Part shown: positions 34,081 through 45,885 of the stretch, piece by piece
How positions within the stretch are numbered: position 1 is the stretch's first letter
How the letters are laid out: every line of letters starts with the position of its first letter
Assembly (NCBI GenBank): GCA_964057225.1
Contig: OZ059898.1
Location: 4,712,001 to 4,776,000 of the forward strand
DNA length: 64,000 nucleotides
Origin: Auanema rhodensis
Lineage: Eukaryota; Nematoda; Chromadorea; Rhabditida; Rhabditidae
Direction of reading: 5' to 3'
Translations under genes and position numbers: made by a program
The notes under the pieces: generated by a model
Told to the model about the DNA's origin: nothing
Seen by the model: the letters and a program-made list of their open reading frames with translations, nothing else
Database searches by the model: none

Positions 34081-37000
34081 TCAAAGATCATACACTATAA
34101 TTAAATAAAAATACTCTGAGGTTGGGTATTCAGATGAGCAGAATCTGAAGTTCTTAGTCAGATTTGCCTGTGACTTTTCAAATTTCCGGAAAAAAGGTTT
34201 ATATCGACCCCATCCACAAGATTTGTTCACAAAAAAGTTCAGGCTGTAGGCACGTTGTGTCCGGTGATTGTTCGATTTTGTCAAAGATCAAAATCTATAA
34301 TCAAATAAAAATACTCTGAGGTTGGGTATTCAGATGTGCAGAATCTGAAGTTCTTAGTCAGATTTGGCTGTGACTTTTCAAATTTCCGGAAAAAAGGATT
34401 ATATAGACCCCATCCACAAGATTTGTTCACAAAAAAGTTCAGACTGTAGGCACGTTGTGTCCGGTGATTGTTCGATTTTGTCAAAGATTATTAACTATAA
34501 TCAAATAAAAATACTCTGAGGTTGGGTATTCAGATGTGCAGAATCTGAAGTTCTTAGTCAGATTTGGCTGTGACTTTTCAAATTTCCGGAAAAAAGGATT
34601 ATATAGACCCCATCCACAAGATTTGTTCACAAAAAAGTTCAGACTGTAGGCACGTTGTGTCCGGTGATTGTTCGATTTTCTCAAAGATCAAAATCTATAA
34701 TCAAATAAAAATACTCTGAGGTTGGGTATTCAGATGTGCAGAATCTGAATTTCTTAGTCAGATTTGGCTGTGACTTTTCAAATTTCCGGAAAAAAGGATT
34801 ATATAGACCCCATCCACAAGATTTGTTCACAAAAAAGTTCAGACTGTAGGCACGTTGTGTCCGGTGATTGTTCGATTTTGTCAAAGATTATTAACTATAA
34901 TCAAATAAAAATACTCTGAGGTTGGGTATTCAGATGTGCAGAATCTGAATTTCTTAGTCAGATTTGGCTGTGACTTTTCAAATTTCCGGAAAAAAGGTTT
35001 ATATCAACACCATCCACAAGATTTGTTCACAAAAAAGTTCAGACTGTAGGCACGTTGTGTCCGGTGATTGTTCGATTTTGTCAAAGATTATTAACTATAA
35101 TCAAATAAAAATACTCTGAGGTTGGGTATTCAGATGTGCAGAATCTGAAGTTCTTAGTCAGATTTGGCTGTGACTTTTCAAATTTCCGGAAAAAAGGTTT
35201 ATATCAACACCATCCACAAGATTTGTTCACAAAAAAGTTCAGACTGTAGGCACGTTGTGTCCGGTGATTGTTCGATTTTGTCAAAGATTATTAACTATAA
35301 TCAAATAAAAATACTCTGAGGTTGGGTATTCAGATGTGCAGAATCTGAAGTTCTTAGTCAGATTTGGCTGTGACTTTTCAAATTTCCGGAAAAAAGGTTT
35401 ATATCAACACCATCCACAAGATTTGTTCACAAAAAAGTTCAGGCTGTAGGCACGTTGTGTCCGGTGATTGTTCGATTTTGCCAAAGATCAAAATCTATAA
35501 TCAAATAAAAATACTCTGAGGTTGGGTATTCAGATGTGCAGAATCTGAAGTTCTTAGTCAGATTTGGCTGTGAGTTTTCAAATTTCCGGAAAAAAGGTTT
35601 ATATCGACCCCATCCACAAGATTTGTTCACAAAAAAGTTCAGGCTGTAGGCACGTTGTGTCCGGTGATTGTTCGATTTTGCCAAAGATCAAAATCTATAA
35701 TCAAATAAAAATACTCTGAGGTTGGGTATTCAGATGTGCAGAATCTGAAGTTCTTAGTCAGATTTGGCTGTGACTTTTCAAATTTCCGGAAAAAAGGTTT
35801 ATATCAACACCATCCACAAGATTTGTTCACAAAAAAGTTCAGGCTGTAGGCACGTTGTGTCCGGTGATTGTTCGATTTTGTCAAAGATTATACACTATAA
35901 TTAAATAAAAATACTCTGAGGTTGGGTATTCAGATGTGCAGAATCTGAATTTCTTAGTGAGATTTGGCTGTGACTTTTCAAATTTCCGGAAAAAAGGTTT
36001 ATATCAACACCATCCACAAGATTTGTTCACAAAAAAGTTCAGACTGTAGGCACGTTGTGTCCGGTGATTGTTCGATTTTGCCAAAGATCAAAATCTATAA
36101 TCAAATAAAAATACTCTGAGGTTGGGTATTCAGATGAGCAGAATCTGAAGTTCTTAGTCAGATTTGGCTGTGACTTTTCAAATTTCCGGAAAAAAGGTTT
36201 ATATCAACACCATCCACAAGATTTGTTCACAAAAAAGTTCAGACTGTAGGCACGTTGTGTCCGGTGATTGTTCGATTTTGCCAAAGATCAAAATCTATAA
36301 TCAAATAAAAATACTCTGAGGTTGGGTATTCAGATGAGCAGAATCTGAAGTTCTTAGTCAGATTTGGCTGTGACTTTTCAAATTTCCGGAAAAAAGGTTT
36401 ATATCAACACCATCCACAAGATTTGTTCACAAAAAAGTTCAGACTGTAGGCACGTTGTGTCCGGTGATTGTTCGATTTTGCCAAAGATCAAAATCTATAA
36501 TCAAATAAAAATACTCTGAGGTTGGGTATTCAGATGTGCAGAATCTGAAGTTCTTAGTCAGATTTGGCTGTGACTTTTCAAATTTCCGGAAAAAAGGTTT
36601 ATATAGACCCCATCCACAAGATTTGTTCACAAAAAAGTTCAGGCTGTAGGCACGTTGTGTCCGGTGATTGTTCGATTTTGTCAAAGATTATACACTATAA
36701 TTAAATAAAAATACTCTGAGGTTGGGTATTCAGATGTGCAGAATCTGAAGTTCTTAGTGAGATTTGGCTGTGACTTTTCAAATTTCCGGAAAAAAGGTTT
36801 ATATCAACACCATCCACAAGATTTGTTCACAAAAAAGTTCAGGCTGTAGGCACGTTGTGTCCGGTGATTGTTCGATTTTGCCAAAGATCAAAATCTATAA
36901 TCAAATAAAAATACTCTGAGGTTGGGTATTCAGATGTGCAGAATCTGAAGTTCTTAGTGAGATTTGGCTGTGACTTTTCAAATTTCCGGAAAAAAGGTTT

Positions 37001-39630
37001 ATATCAACACCATCCACAAGATTTGTTCACAAAAAAGTTCAGGCTGTAGGCACGTTGTGTCCGGTGATTGTTCGATTTTGTCAAAGATTATACACTATAA
37101 TTAAATAAAAATACTCTGAGGTTGGGTATTCAGATGTGCAGAATCTGAATTTCTTAGTGAGATTTGGCTGTGACTTTTCAAATTTCCGGAAAAAAGGTTT
37201 ATATCAACACCATCCACAAGATTTGTTCACAAAAAAGTTCAGGCTGTAGGCACGTTGTGTCCGGTGATTGTTCGATTTTGCCAAAGATCAAAATCTATAA
37301 TCAAATAAAAATACTCTGAGGTTGGGTATTCAGATGAGCAGAATCTGAAGTTCTTAGTCAGATTTGGCTGTGACTTTTCAAATTTCCGGAAAAAAGGTTT
37401 ATATCAACACCATCCACAAGATTTGTTCACAAAAAAGTTCAGACTGTAGGCACGTTGTGTCCGGTGATTGTTCGATTTTGTCAAAGATTATACACTATAA
37501 TTAAATAAAAATACTCTGAGGTTGGGTATTCAGATGTGCAGAATCTGAATTTCTTAGTCAGATTTGGCTGTGACTTTTCAAATTTCCGGAAAAAAGGTTT
37601 ATATCAACACCATCCACAAGATTTGTTCACAAAAAAGTTCAGGCTGTAGGCACGTTGTGTCCGGTGATTGTTCGATTTTGCCAAAGATCAAAATCTATAA
37701 TCAAATAAAAATACTCTGAGGTTGGGTATTCAGATGTGCAGAATCTGAAGTTCTTAGTCAGATTTGGCTGTGACTTTTCAAATTTCCGGAAAAAAGGTTT
37801 ATATCAACACCATCCACAAGATTTGTTCACAAAAAAGTTCAGGCTGTAGGCACGTTGTGTCCGGTGATTGTTCGATTTTGCCAAAGATCAAAATCTATAA
37901 TCAAATAAAAATACTCTGAGGTTGGGTATTCAGATGTGCAGAATCTGAAGTTCTTAGTCAGATTTGGCTGTGACTTTTCAAATTTCCGGAAAAAAGGTTT
38001 ATATCAACACCATCCACAAGATTTGTTCACAAAAAAGTTCAGGCTGTAGGCACGTTGTGTCCGGTGATTGTTCGATTTTGTCAAAGATTATACACTATAA
38101 TTAAATAAAAATACTCTGAGGTTGGGTATTCAGATGTGCAGAATCTGAAGTTCTTAGTCAGATTTGGCTGTGACTTTTCAAATTTCCGGAAAAAAGGTTT
38201 ATATCAACACCATCCACAAGATTTGTTCACAAAAAAGTTCAGGCTGTAGGCACGTTGTGTCCGGTGATTGTTCGATTTTGTCAAAGATCAAAATCTATAA
38301 TCAAATAAAAATACTCTGAGGTTGGGTATTCAGATGTGCAGAATCTGAAGTTCTTAGTCAGATTTGGCTGTGACTTTTCAAATTTCCGGAAAAAAGGTTT
38401 ATATCAACACCATCCACAAGATTTGTTCACAAAAAAGTTCAGGCTGTAGGCACGTTGTGTCCGGTGATTGTTCGATTTTGTCAAAGATCAAAATCTATAA
38501 TCAAATAAAAATACTCTGAGGTTGGGTATTCAGATGTGCAGAATCTGAAGTTCTTAGTCAGATTTGGCTGTGACTTTTCAAATTTCCGGAAAAAAGGTTT
38601 ATATCAACACCATCCACAAGATTTGTTCACAAAAAAGTTCAGGCTGTAGGCACGTTGTGTCCGGTGATTGTTCGATTTTGTCAAAGATCATTAACTATAA
38701 TCAAATAAAAATACTCTGAGGTTGGGTATTCAGATGTGCAGAATCTGAAGTTCTTAGTCAGATTTGGCTGTGCCTTTTCAAATTTCCGGAAAAAAGGTTT
38801 ATATCAACACCATCCACAAGATTTGTTCACAAAAAAGTTCAGGCTGTAGGCACGTTGTGTCCGGTGATTGTTCGATTTTCTCAAAGATCAAAATCTATAA
38901 TCAAATAAAAATACTCTGAGGTTGGGTATTCAGATGTGCAGAATCTGAAGTTCTTAGTCAGATTTGGCTGTGACTTTTCAAATTTCCGGAAAAAAGGTTT
39001 ATATCAACACCATCCACAAGATTTGTTCACAAAAAAGTTCAGGCTGTAGGCACGTTGTGTCCGGTGATTGTTCGATTTTGCCAAAGATCAAAATCTATAA
39101 TCAAATAAAAATACTCTGAGGTTGGGTATTCAGATGTGCAGAATCTGAAGTTCTTAGTCAGATTTGGCTGTGCCTTTTCAAATTTCCGGAAAAAAGGTTT
39201 ATATCAACACCATCCACAAGATTTGTTCACAAAAAAGTTCAGGCTGTAGGCACGTTGTGTCCGGTGATTGTTCGATTTTGCCAAAGATCAAAATCTATAA
39301 TCAAATAAAAATACTCTGAGGTTGGGTATTCAGATGTGCAGAATCTGAAGTTCTTAGTCAGATTTGGCTGTGCCTTTTCAAATTTCCGGAAAAAAGGTTT
39401 ATATCAACACCATCCACAAGATTTGTTCACAAAAAAGTTCAGGCTGTAGGCACGTTGTGTCCGGTGATTGTTCGATTTTGCCAAAGATCAAAATCTATAA
39501 TCAAATAAAAATACTCTGAGGTTGGGTATTCAGATGTGCAGAATCTGAAGTTCTTAGTCAGATTTGGCTGTGCCTTTTCAAATTTCCGGAAAAAAGGTTT
39601 ATATCAACACCATCCACAAGATTTGTTCAC

Positions 39631-41068
39631 ATTGGCTTCGCTCAAGCTCCTCGTCTTCCGGCTGCTGGCTCCTCGGGATCCTGGCACCTTGGGCTCTCCG
39701 TGCTTCTGGCTCGTGGTGAGCGGGCTCCTGGTTCTTGTTCTTCGGAAGGAAAAAGGCTTCTCTCAGGCTCCTCCTCTTCGGACTCCTGGCTCCTATATCC
39801 TCGGGCTCCTCGCTCCTGATCCAAGGGGTCCTTGGCGGCTCCTCGTATTCGGGCTCCTCGCTCCTGATCCTCGGGCTCCTCGGCGGCGTTTCGTCATCGG
39901 AATCTTCGGGCTCCTGATTCTTGGGCTTCGGACTCCTCGGGCTCCTGATTCTCGGGCTCCTGATCCTCGGGCATCTCGCTTGTGATTCTCGGGCTCCTCG
40001 TCTTCGGACTCCTCGGGCTCCTGATTCTCGGGCTCCTCGTCTTCGGACTCCTCGCTCCTGATTCTAGGGCTCCTCGTTTTCGGACTCCTCGCTCCTGATC
40101 CTCGGTCTCCTCGTCTTCGGGCTCCTCGCTCCTGATCCTCGGTCTCCTCGTCTTCGGACTCCTCGATCCTGGCACCTTGGGCTCTCCGTGCTTCTGGCTC
40201 GTGGTGAGCGGGCTCCTGGTTCTTGTTCTTCGGAAGGAAAAAGGCTTCTCTCAGGCTCCTCCTCTTCGGACTCCTGGCTCCTATATCCTCGGGCTCCTCG
40301 CTCCTGATCCAAGGGGTCCTTGGCGGCTCCTCGTATTCGGGCTCCTCGCTCCTGATCCTCGGGCTCCTCGGCGGCGTTTCGTCATCGGAATCTTCGGACT
40401 CCTCGGTCTCCTCGTCTTCGGACTCCTCGCTCCTGATCCTCGGTCTCCTGATCCTCGGGCTCCTCGCTTGTGATCCGCGGTCTACTCGTCTTCGGACTCC
40501 TCGATCCTGGCACCTTGGGCTCTCCGTGCTTCTGGCTCGTGGTGAGCGGGCTCCTGGTTCTTGTTCTTCGGAAGGAAAAAGGCTTCTCTCAGGCTCCTCC
40601 TCTTCGGACTCCTGGCTCCTATATCCTCGGGCTCCTCGCTCCTGATCCAAGGGGTCCTTGGCGGCTCCTCGTATTCGGGCTCCTCGCTCCTGATCCTCGG
40701 GCTCCTCGGCGGCGTTTCGTCATCGGAATCTTCGGACTCCTCGGTCTCCTCGTCTTCGGACTCCTCGCTCCTGATCCTCGGTCTCCTGATCCTCGGGCTC
40801 CTCGCTTGTGATCCGCGGTCTACTCGTCTTCGGACTCCTCGCTCAAGATCCGCGGTCTACTCGTCTTCGGACTCCTCGCTCCTGATTCTCGGGCTCCTCG
40901 TCTTCGGACTCCTCGCTCCTGATTCTCGGGCTCCTCGTCTTCGGACTCCTCGCTCCTGATTCTCGGGCTCCTCGTCTTCGGACTCCTCGCTCCTGATTCT
41001 CGGGCTCCTCGTCTTCGGACTCCTCGCTCCTGATTCTCGGGCTCCTGATCCTCGGGCTTCTGGTTCTA
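39631..41068. repeat. GC-rich imperfect minisatellite, copy A
   Basis: A low-complexity block, poor in A on the plus strand, built from shuffled CTCCTCG, CTCCTGATTCTCGGG and TCTTCGGACTCCTCG modules. A long module starting CTGGCACCTTGGGCTCTCC recurs at 39681, 40169 and 40507. Reading frames without stops exist on both strands. On the minus strand they give acidic/basic SPRIRSEESEDEE-like repeats up to 285 codons. These frames begin at TTG, have no early ATG, and shift with the 37-bp sub-repeat, so I treat them as a by-product of composition. An exon of a repetitive host protein cannot be excluded. Confidence 0.85.
40864..41048. repeat. 37-bp tandem repeat within the GC-rich block, copy A
   Basis: Five near-perfect units beginning TCTTCGGACTCCTCGCTCCT, at 40864, 40901, 40938, 40975 and 41012. 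Because 37 is not a multiple of three, each unit changes the reading frame, which argues against selection on a protein. Confidence 0.85.
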
Positions 41069-41806
41069 TAACCTTTGTCTTACCTTATGTTGTGTTCAGT
41101 ATCCTAGGGGATTCGATCTTAGACTGTTTGAGTGTCAGTCTGTTATCTTATCCTTTCGGCTATTGACCACATTTATATATTATTGGTAACTATATGATAA
41201 AATAAAAAATGGATATATGATATAAACCTTAAGGGAATATAGAATCACTATAACGGCTATGATCAAGGCGTTATATCTTCTTAATTTGACCATATTTTCG
41301 AAATTTGATCGGTTTTTCAGGTTCTACGGGTCTGATTTCATATATTGAAGTTGGATAATACTGATTTTACTATTGTTAATCATATTTTTTTCTTTAAACC
41401 ATGCCAAAGAACAAAACCATATGTCGCGCTCCACTGATAATCATGAATTCTGTTCAAATATTTAATTAATTTATTTTATAAAATAATATATAAACATATT
41501 TATATTAAATAGAAGTTCATTTCGTTAACTTACTTTTAATTATTTTTATTTTTATTTTATTCAACTTTTTCCGACTTCACTAGATAACTAACCACTGAAA
41601 CATTTAATTAAAAATGATTAATCTGAATTAGAAAAATGAAATGGAACACAACCGTGTTTTGAGATTTTTAATTCGAAAATGGACCAAACTTTACTCAATA
41701 TTTTAAATTTGTTTGTAAAAATTAGCGGTTTGTTTATAATAAAATATAAAAAGACAATGTTATGAAAAAAACTTTTATTAAATTTTATTATATTGATAGT
41801 ATAAAT
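41069..41806. other. AT-rich non-coding segment, copy A
   Basis: 738 bp that are neither satellite nor minisatellite, with no ORF, no clear terminal repeats and no RNA gene that I can recognise. It includes A/T-only runs such as the stretch near 41456-41510. It joins satellite at monomer position 48 (41807), while the island starts at monomer position 150 (39631), so the island does not simply interrupt one monomer. It may be a fragment of host or transposon sequence carried into the array. Confidence 0.7.
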
Positions 41807-43709
41807 ATTCAGATGTGCAGAATCTGAAGTTCTTAGTCAGATTTGGCTGTGACTTTTCAAATTTCCGGAAAAAAGGTTTATATCGACCCCATCCACAAGA
41901 TTTGTTCACAAAAAAGTTCAGACTGTAGGCACGTTGTGTCCGGTGATTGTTCGATTTTGTCAAAGATTATTAACTATAAACGAATAAAAATACTCTGAGG
42001 TTGGGTATTCAGATGTGCAGAATCTGAATTTCTTAGTCAGATTTGGCTGTGACTTTTCAAATTTCCGGAAAAAAGGTTTATATCGACCCCATCCACAAGA
42101 TTTGTTCACAAAAAAGTTCAGACTGTAGGCACGTTGTGTCCGGTGATTGTTCGATTTTGTCAAAGATTATTAACTATAATCAGATAAAAATAATCTGAGG
42201 TTGGGTATTCAGATGTGTAGATTCTGAAATTCTTGGTGAGATTTGGCTGTGACTTTTCAAATTTCCGGAAAAAAGGTTTATATCGACCCCATCCACAAGA
42301 TTTGTTCACAAAAAAGTTCAGACTGTAGGCACGTTGTGTCCGGTGATTGTTCGATTTTGTCAAAGATTATTAACTATAAACGAATAAAAATACTCTGAGG
42401 TTGGGTATTCAGATGTGCAGAATCTGAATTTCTTAGTCAGATTTGGCTGTGACTTTTCAAATTTCCGGAAAAAAGGTTTATATCGACCCCATCCACAAGA
42501 TTTGTTCACAAAAAAGTTCAGGCTGTAGGCACGTTGTGTCCGGTGATTGTTCGATTTTGTCAAAGATCAAAATCTATAATCAAATAAAAATACTCTGAGG
42601 TTGGGTATTCAGATGTGCAGAATCTGAAGTTCTTAGTCAGATTTGGCTGTGACTTTTCAAATTTCCGGAAAAAAGGTTTATATCAACACCATCCACAAGA
42701 TTTGTTCACAAAAAAGTTCAGGCTGTAGGCACGTTGTGTCCGGTGATTGTTCGATTTTGTCAAAGATCAAAATCTATAATCAAATAAAAATACTCTGAGG
42801 TTGGGTATTCAGATGTGCAGAATCTGAAGTTCTTAGTCAGATTTGGCTGTGACTTTTCAAATTTCCGGAAAAAAGGTTTATATCAACACCATCCACAAGA
42901 TTTGTTCACAAAAAAGTTCAGGCTGTAGGCACGTTGTGTCCGGTGATTGTTCGATTTTGTCAAAGATCATTAACTATAATCAAATAAAAATACTCTGAGG
43001 TTGGGTATTCAGATGTGCAGAATCTGAAGTTCTTAGTCAGATTTGGCTGTGCCTTTTCAAATTTCCGGAAAAAAGGTTTATATCAACACCATCCACAAGA
43101 TTTGTTCACAAAAAAGTTCAGGCTGTAGGCACGTTGTGTCCGGTGATTGTTCGATTTTCTCAAAGATCAAAATCTATAATCAAATAAAAATACTCTGAGG
43201 TTGGGTATTCAGATGTGCAGAATCTGAAGTTCTTAGTCAGATTTGGCTGTGACTTTTCAAATTTCCGGAAAAAAGGTTTATATCAACACCATCCACAAGA
43301 TTTGTTCACAAAAAAGTTCAGGCTGTAGGCACGTTGTGTCCGGTGATTGTTCGATTTTGCCAAAGATCAAAATCTATAATCAAATAAAAATACTCTGAGG
43401 TTGGGTATTCAGATGTGCAGAATCTGAAGTTCTTAGTCAGATTTGGCTGTGCCTTTTCAAATTTCCGGAAAAAAGGTTTATATCAACACCATCCACAAGA
43501 TTTGTTCACAAAAAAGTTCAGGCTGTAGGCACGTTGTGTCCGGTGATTGTTCGATTTTGCCAAAGATCAAAATCTATAATCAAATAAAAATACTCTGAGG
43601 TTGGGTATTCAGATGTGCAGAATCTGAAGTTCTTAGTCAGATTTGGCTGTGCCTTTTCAAATTTCCGGAAAAAAGGTTTATATCAACACCATCCACAAGA
43701 TTTGTTCAC
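41807..43709. repeat. 200-bp satellite array, segment 4
   Basis: About 9.5 monomers bridging the two island copies. The first three full units carry variants (ATAAACGAATAAA, CAGATAAAAATAATC with GTGTAGATTCTGAAATTC) that otherwise belong to segment 5. From 42560 the units are of the CAACACC type from the end of segment 3. The switch is the junction of the tandem duplication. Confidence 0.95.
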
Positions 43710-45147
43710 ATTGGCTTCGCTCAAGCTCCTCGTCTTCCGGCTGCTGGCTCCTCGGGATCCTGGCACCTTGGGCTCTCCGTGCTTCTGGCTCGTGGTGAGC
43801 GGGCTCCTGGTTCTTGTTCTTCGGAAGGAAAAAGGCTTCTCTCAGGCTCCTCCTCTTCGGACTCCTGGCTCCTATATCCTCGGGCTCCTCGCTCCTGATC
43901 CAAGGGGTCCTTGGCGGCTCCTCGTATTCGGGCTCCTCGCTCCTGATCCTCGGGCTCCTCGGCGGCGTTTCGTCATCGGAATCTTCGGGCTCCTGATTCT
44001 TGGGCTTCGGACTCCTCGGGCTCCTGATTCTCGGGCTCCTGATCCTCGGGCATCTCGCTTGTGATTCTCGGGCTCCTCGTCTTCGGACTCCTCGGGCTCC
44101 TGATTCTCGGGCTCCTCGTCTTCGGACTCCTCGCTCCTGATTCTAGGGCTCCTCGTTTTCGGACTCCTCGCTCCTGATCCTCGGTCTCCTCGTCTTCGGG
44201 CTCCTCGCTCCTGATCCTCGGTCTCCTCGTCTTCGGACTCCTCGATCCTGGCACCTTGGGCTCTCCGTGCTTCTGGCTCGTGGTGAGCGGGCTCCTGGTT
44301 CTTGTTCTTCGGAAGGAAAAAGGCTTCTCTCAGGCTCCTCCTCTTCGGACTCCTGGCTCCTATATCCTCGGGCTCCTCGCTCCTGATCCAAGGGGTCCTT
44401 GGCGGCTCCTCGTATTCGGGCTCCTCGCTCCTGATCCTCGGGCTCCTCGGCGGCGTTTCGTCATCGGAATCTTCGGACTCCTCGGTCTCCTCGTCTTCGG
44501 ACTCCTCGCTCCTGATCCTCGGTCTCCTGATCCTCGGGCTCCTCGCTTGTGATCCGCGGTCTACTCGTCTTCGGACTCCTCGATCCTGGCACCTTGGGCT
44601 CTCCGTGCTTCTGGCTCGTGGTGAGCGGGCTCCTGGTTCTTGTTCTTCGGAAGGAAAAAGGCTTCTCTCAGGCTCCTCCTCTTCGGACTCCTGGCTCCTA
44701 TATCCTCGGGCTCCTCGCTCCTGATCCAAGGGGTCCTTGGCGGCTCCTCGTATTCGGGCTCCTCGCTCCTGATCCTCGGGCTCCTCGGCGGCGTTTCGTC
44801 ATCGGAATCTTCGGACTCCTCGGTCTCCTCGTCTTCGGACTCCTCGCTCCTGATCCTCGGTCTCCTGATCCTCGGGCTCCTCGCTTGTGATCCGCGGTCT
44901 ACTCGTCTTCGGACTCCTCGCTCAAGATCCGCGGTCTACTCGTCTTCGGACTCCTCGCTCCTGATTCTCGGGCTCCTCGTCTTCGGACTCCTCGCTCCTG
45001 ATTCTCGGGCTCCTCGTCTTCGGACTCCTCGCTCCTGATTCTCGGGCTCCTCGTCTTCGGACTCCTCGCTCCTGATTCTCGGGCTCCTCGTCTTCGGACT
45101 CCTCGCTCCTGATTCTCGGGCTCCTGATCCTCGGGCTTCTGGTTCTA
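43710..45147. repeat. GC-rich imperfect minisatellite, copy B
   Basis: Same sequence as 39631-41068, shifted by 4079 bp. It includes the CTGGCACC module at 43760, 44248 and 44586 and the 37-bp tandem units from 44943. The same reservations about the open frames on both strands apply. Confidence 0.85.
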
Positions 45148-45885
45148 TAACCTTTGTCTTACCTTATGTTGTGTTCAGTATCCTAGGGGATTCGATCTTA
45201 GACTGTTTGAGTGTCAGTCTGTTATCTTATCCTTTCGGCTATTGACCACATTTATATATTATTGGTAACTATATGATAAAATAAAAAATGGATATATGAT
45301 ATAAACCTTAAGGGAATATAGAATCACTATAACGGCTATGATCAAGGCGTTATATCTTCTTAATTTGACCATATTTTCGAAATTTGATCGGTTTTTCAGG
45401 TTCTACGGGTCTGATTTCATATATTGAAGTTGGATAATACTGATTTTACTATTGTTAATCATATTTTTTTCTTTAAACCATGCCAAAGAACAAAACCATA
45501 TGTCGCGCTCCACTGATAATCATGAATTCTGTTCAAATATTTAATTAATTTATTTTATAAAATAATATATAAACATATTTATATTAAATAGAAGTTCATT
45601 TCGTTAACTTACTTTTAATTATTTTTATTTTTATTTTATTCAACTTTTTCCGACTTCACTAGATAACTAACCACTGAAACATTTAATTAAAAATGATTAA
45701 TCTGAATTAGAAAAATGAAATGGAACACAACCGTGTTTTGAGATTTTTAATTCGAAAATGGACCAAACTTTACTCAATATTTTAAATTTGTTTGTAAAAA
45801 TTAGCGGTTTGTTTATAATAAAATATAAAAAGACAATGTTATGAAAAAAACTTTTATTAAATTTTATTATATTGATAGTATAAAT
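45148..45885. other. AT-rich non-coding segment, copy B
   Basis: Duplicate of 41069-41806. No gene, RNA or transposon terminus seen. Confidence 0.7.

Larger units (their letters stand above)
20495..39630. repeat. 200-bp satellite array, segment 3
   Basis: About 96 monomers. Three zones can be told apart by the bases after GGTTTATAT. From 20.5 to 22.5 kb CGACCCC prevails. From about 22.5 to 34.9 kb AGACCCC and GGACCCC are common, along with CAGATGAGCAG and GATTTGCCTG variants. From about 34.9 to 39.6 kb CAACACC prevails. The segment ends at unit position 150 (39630), after TTGTTCACA, where the island begins. The CAACACC form puts a TGA into the minus-strand reading frame, one reason not to regard that frame as coding. 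Confidence 0.97.
38281..42559. repeat. Tandem segmental duplication, copy A (4279 bp)
   Basis: Contains satellite, the GC-rich/AT-rich island and satellite again. It is repeated directly at 42560-46638. The offset is 4279 before the island and 4079 from the island on, because copy A has three CCAAAGATC-type monomers ahead of the island (39081, 39281, 39481) and copy B only two. The last monomer of copy A (42360-42559) is a chimera: its left part matches unit 46439 and its end (GTTCAGGCTG) matches the monomers before 38281. This places the crossover at about 42490-42520. Confidence 0.88.

Noticed and set aside
39793-40650. 285-codon minus-strand frame rich in SPRIRSEESEDEE, and plus-strand LLAPDPRG frames (also at 43872-44729)
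   Set aside because: Frames are open on both strands at once, begin at TTG and rotate with a 37-bp repeat, as expected from composition alone. No ATG, promoter or splice signal ties them to a gene. Kept as repeats.
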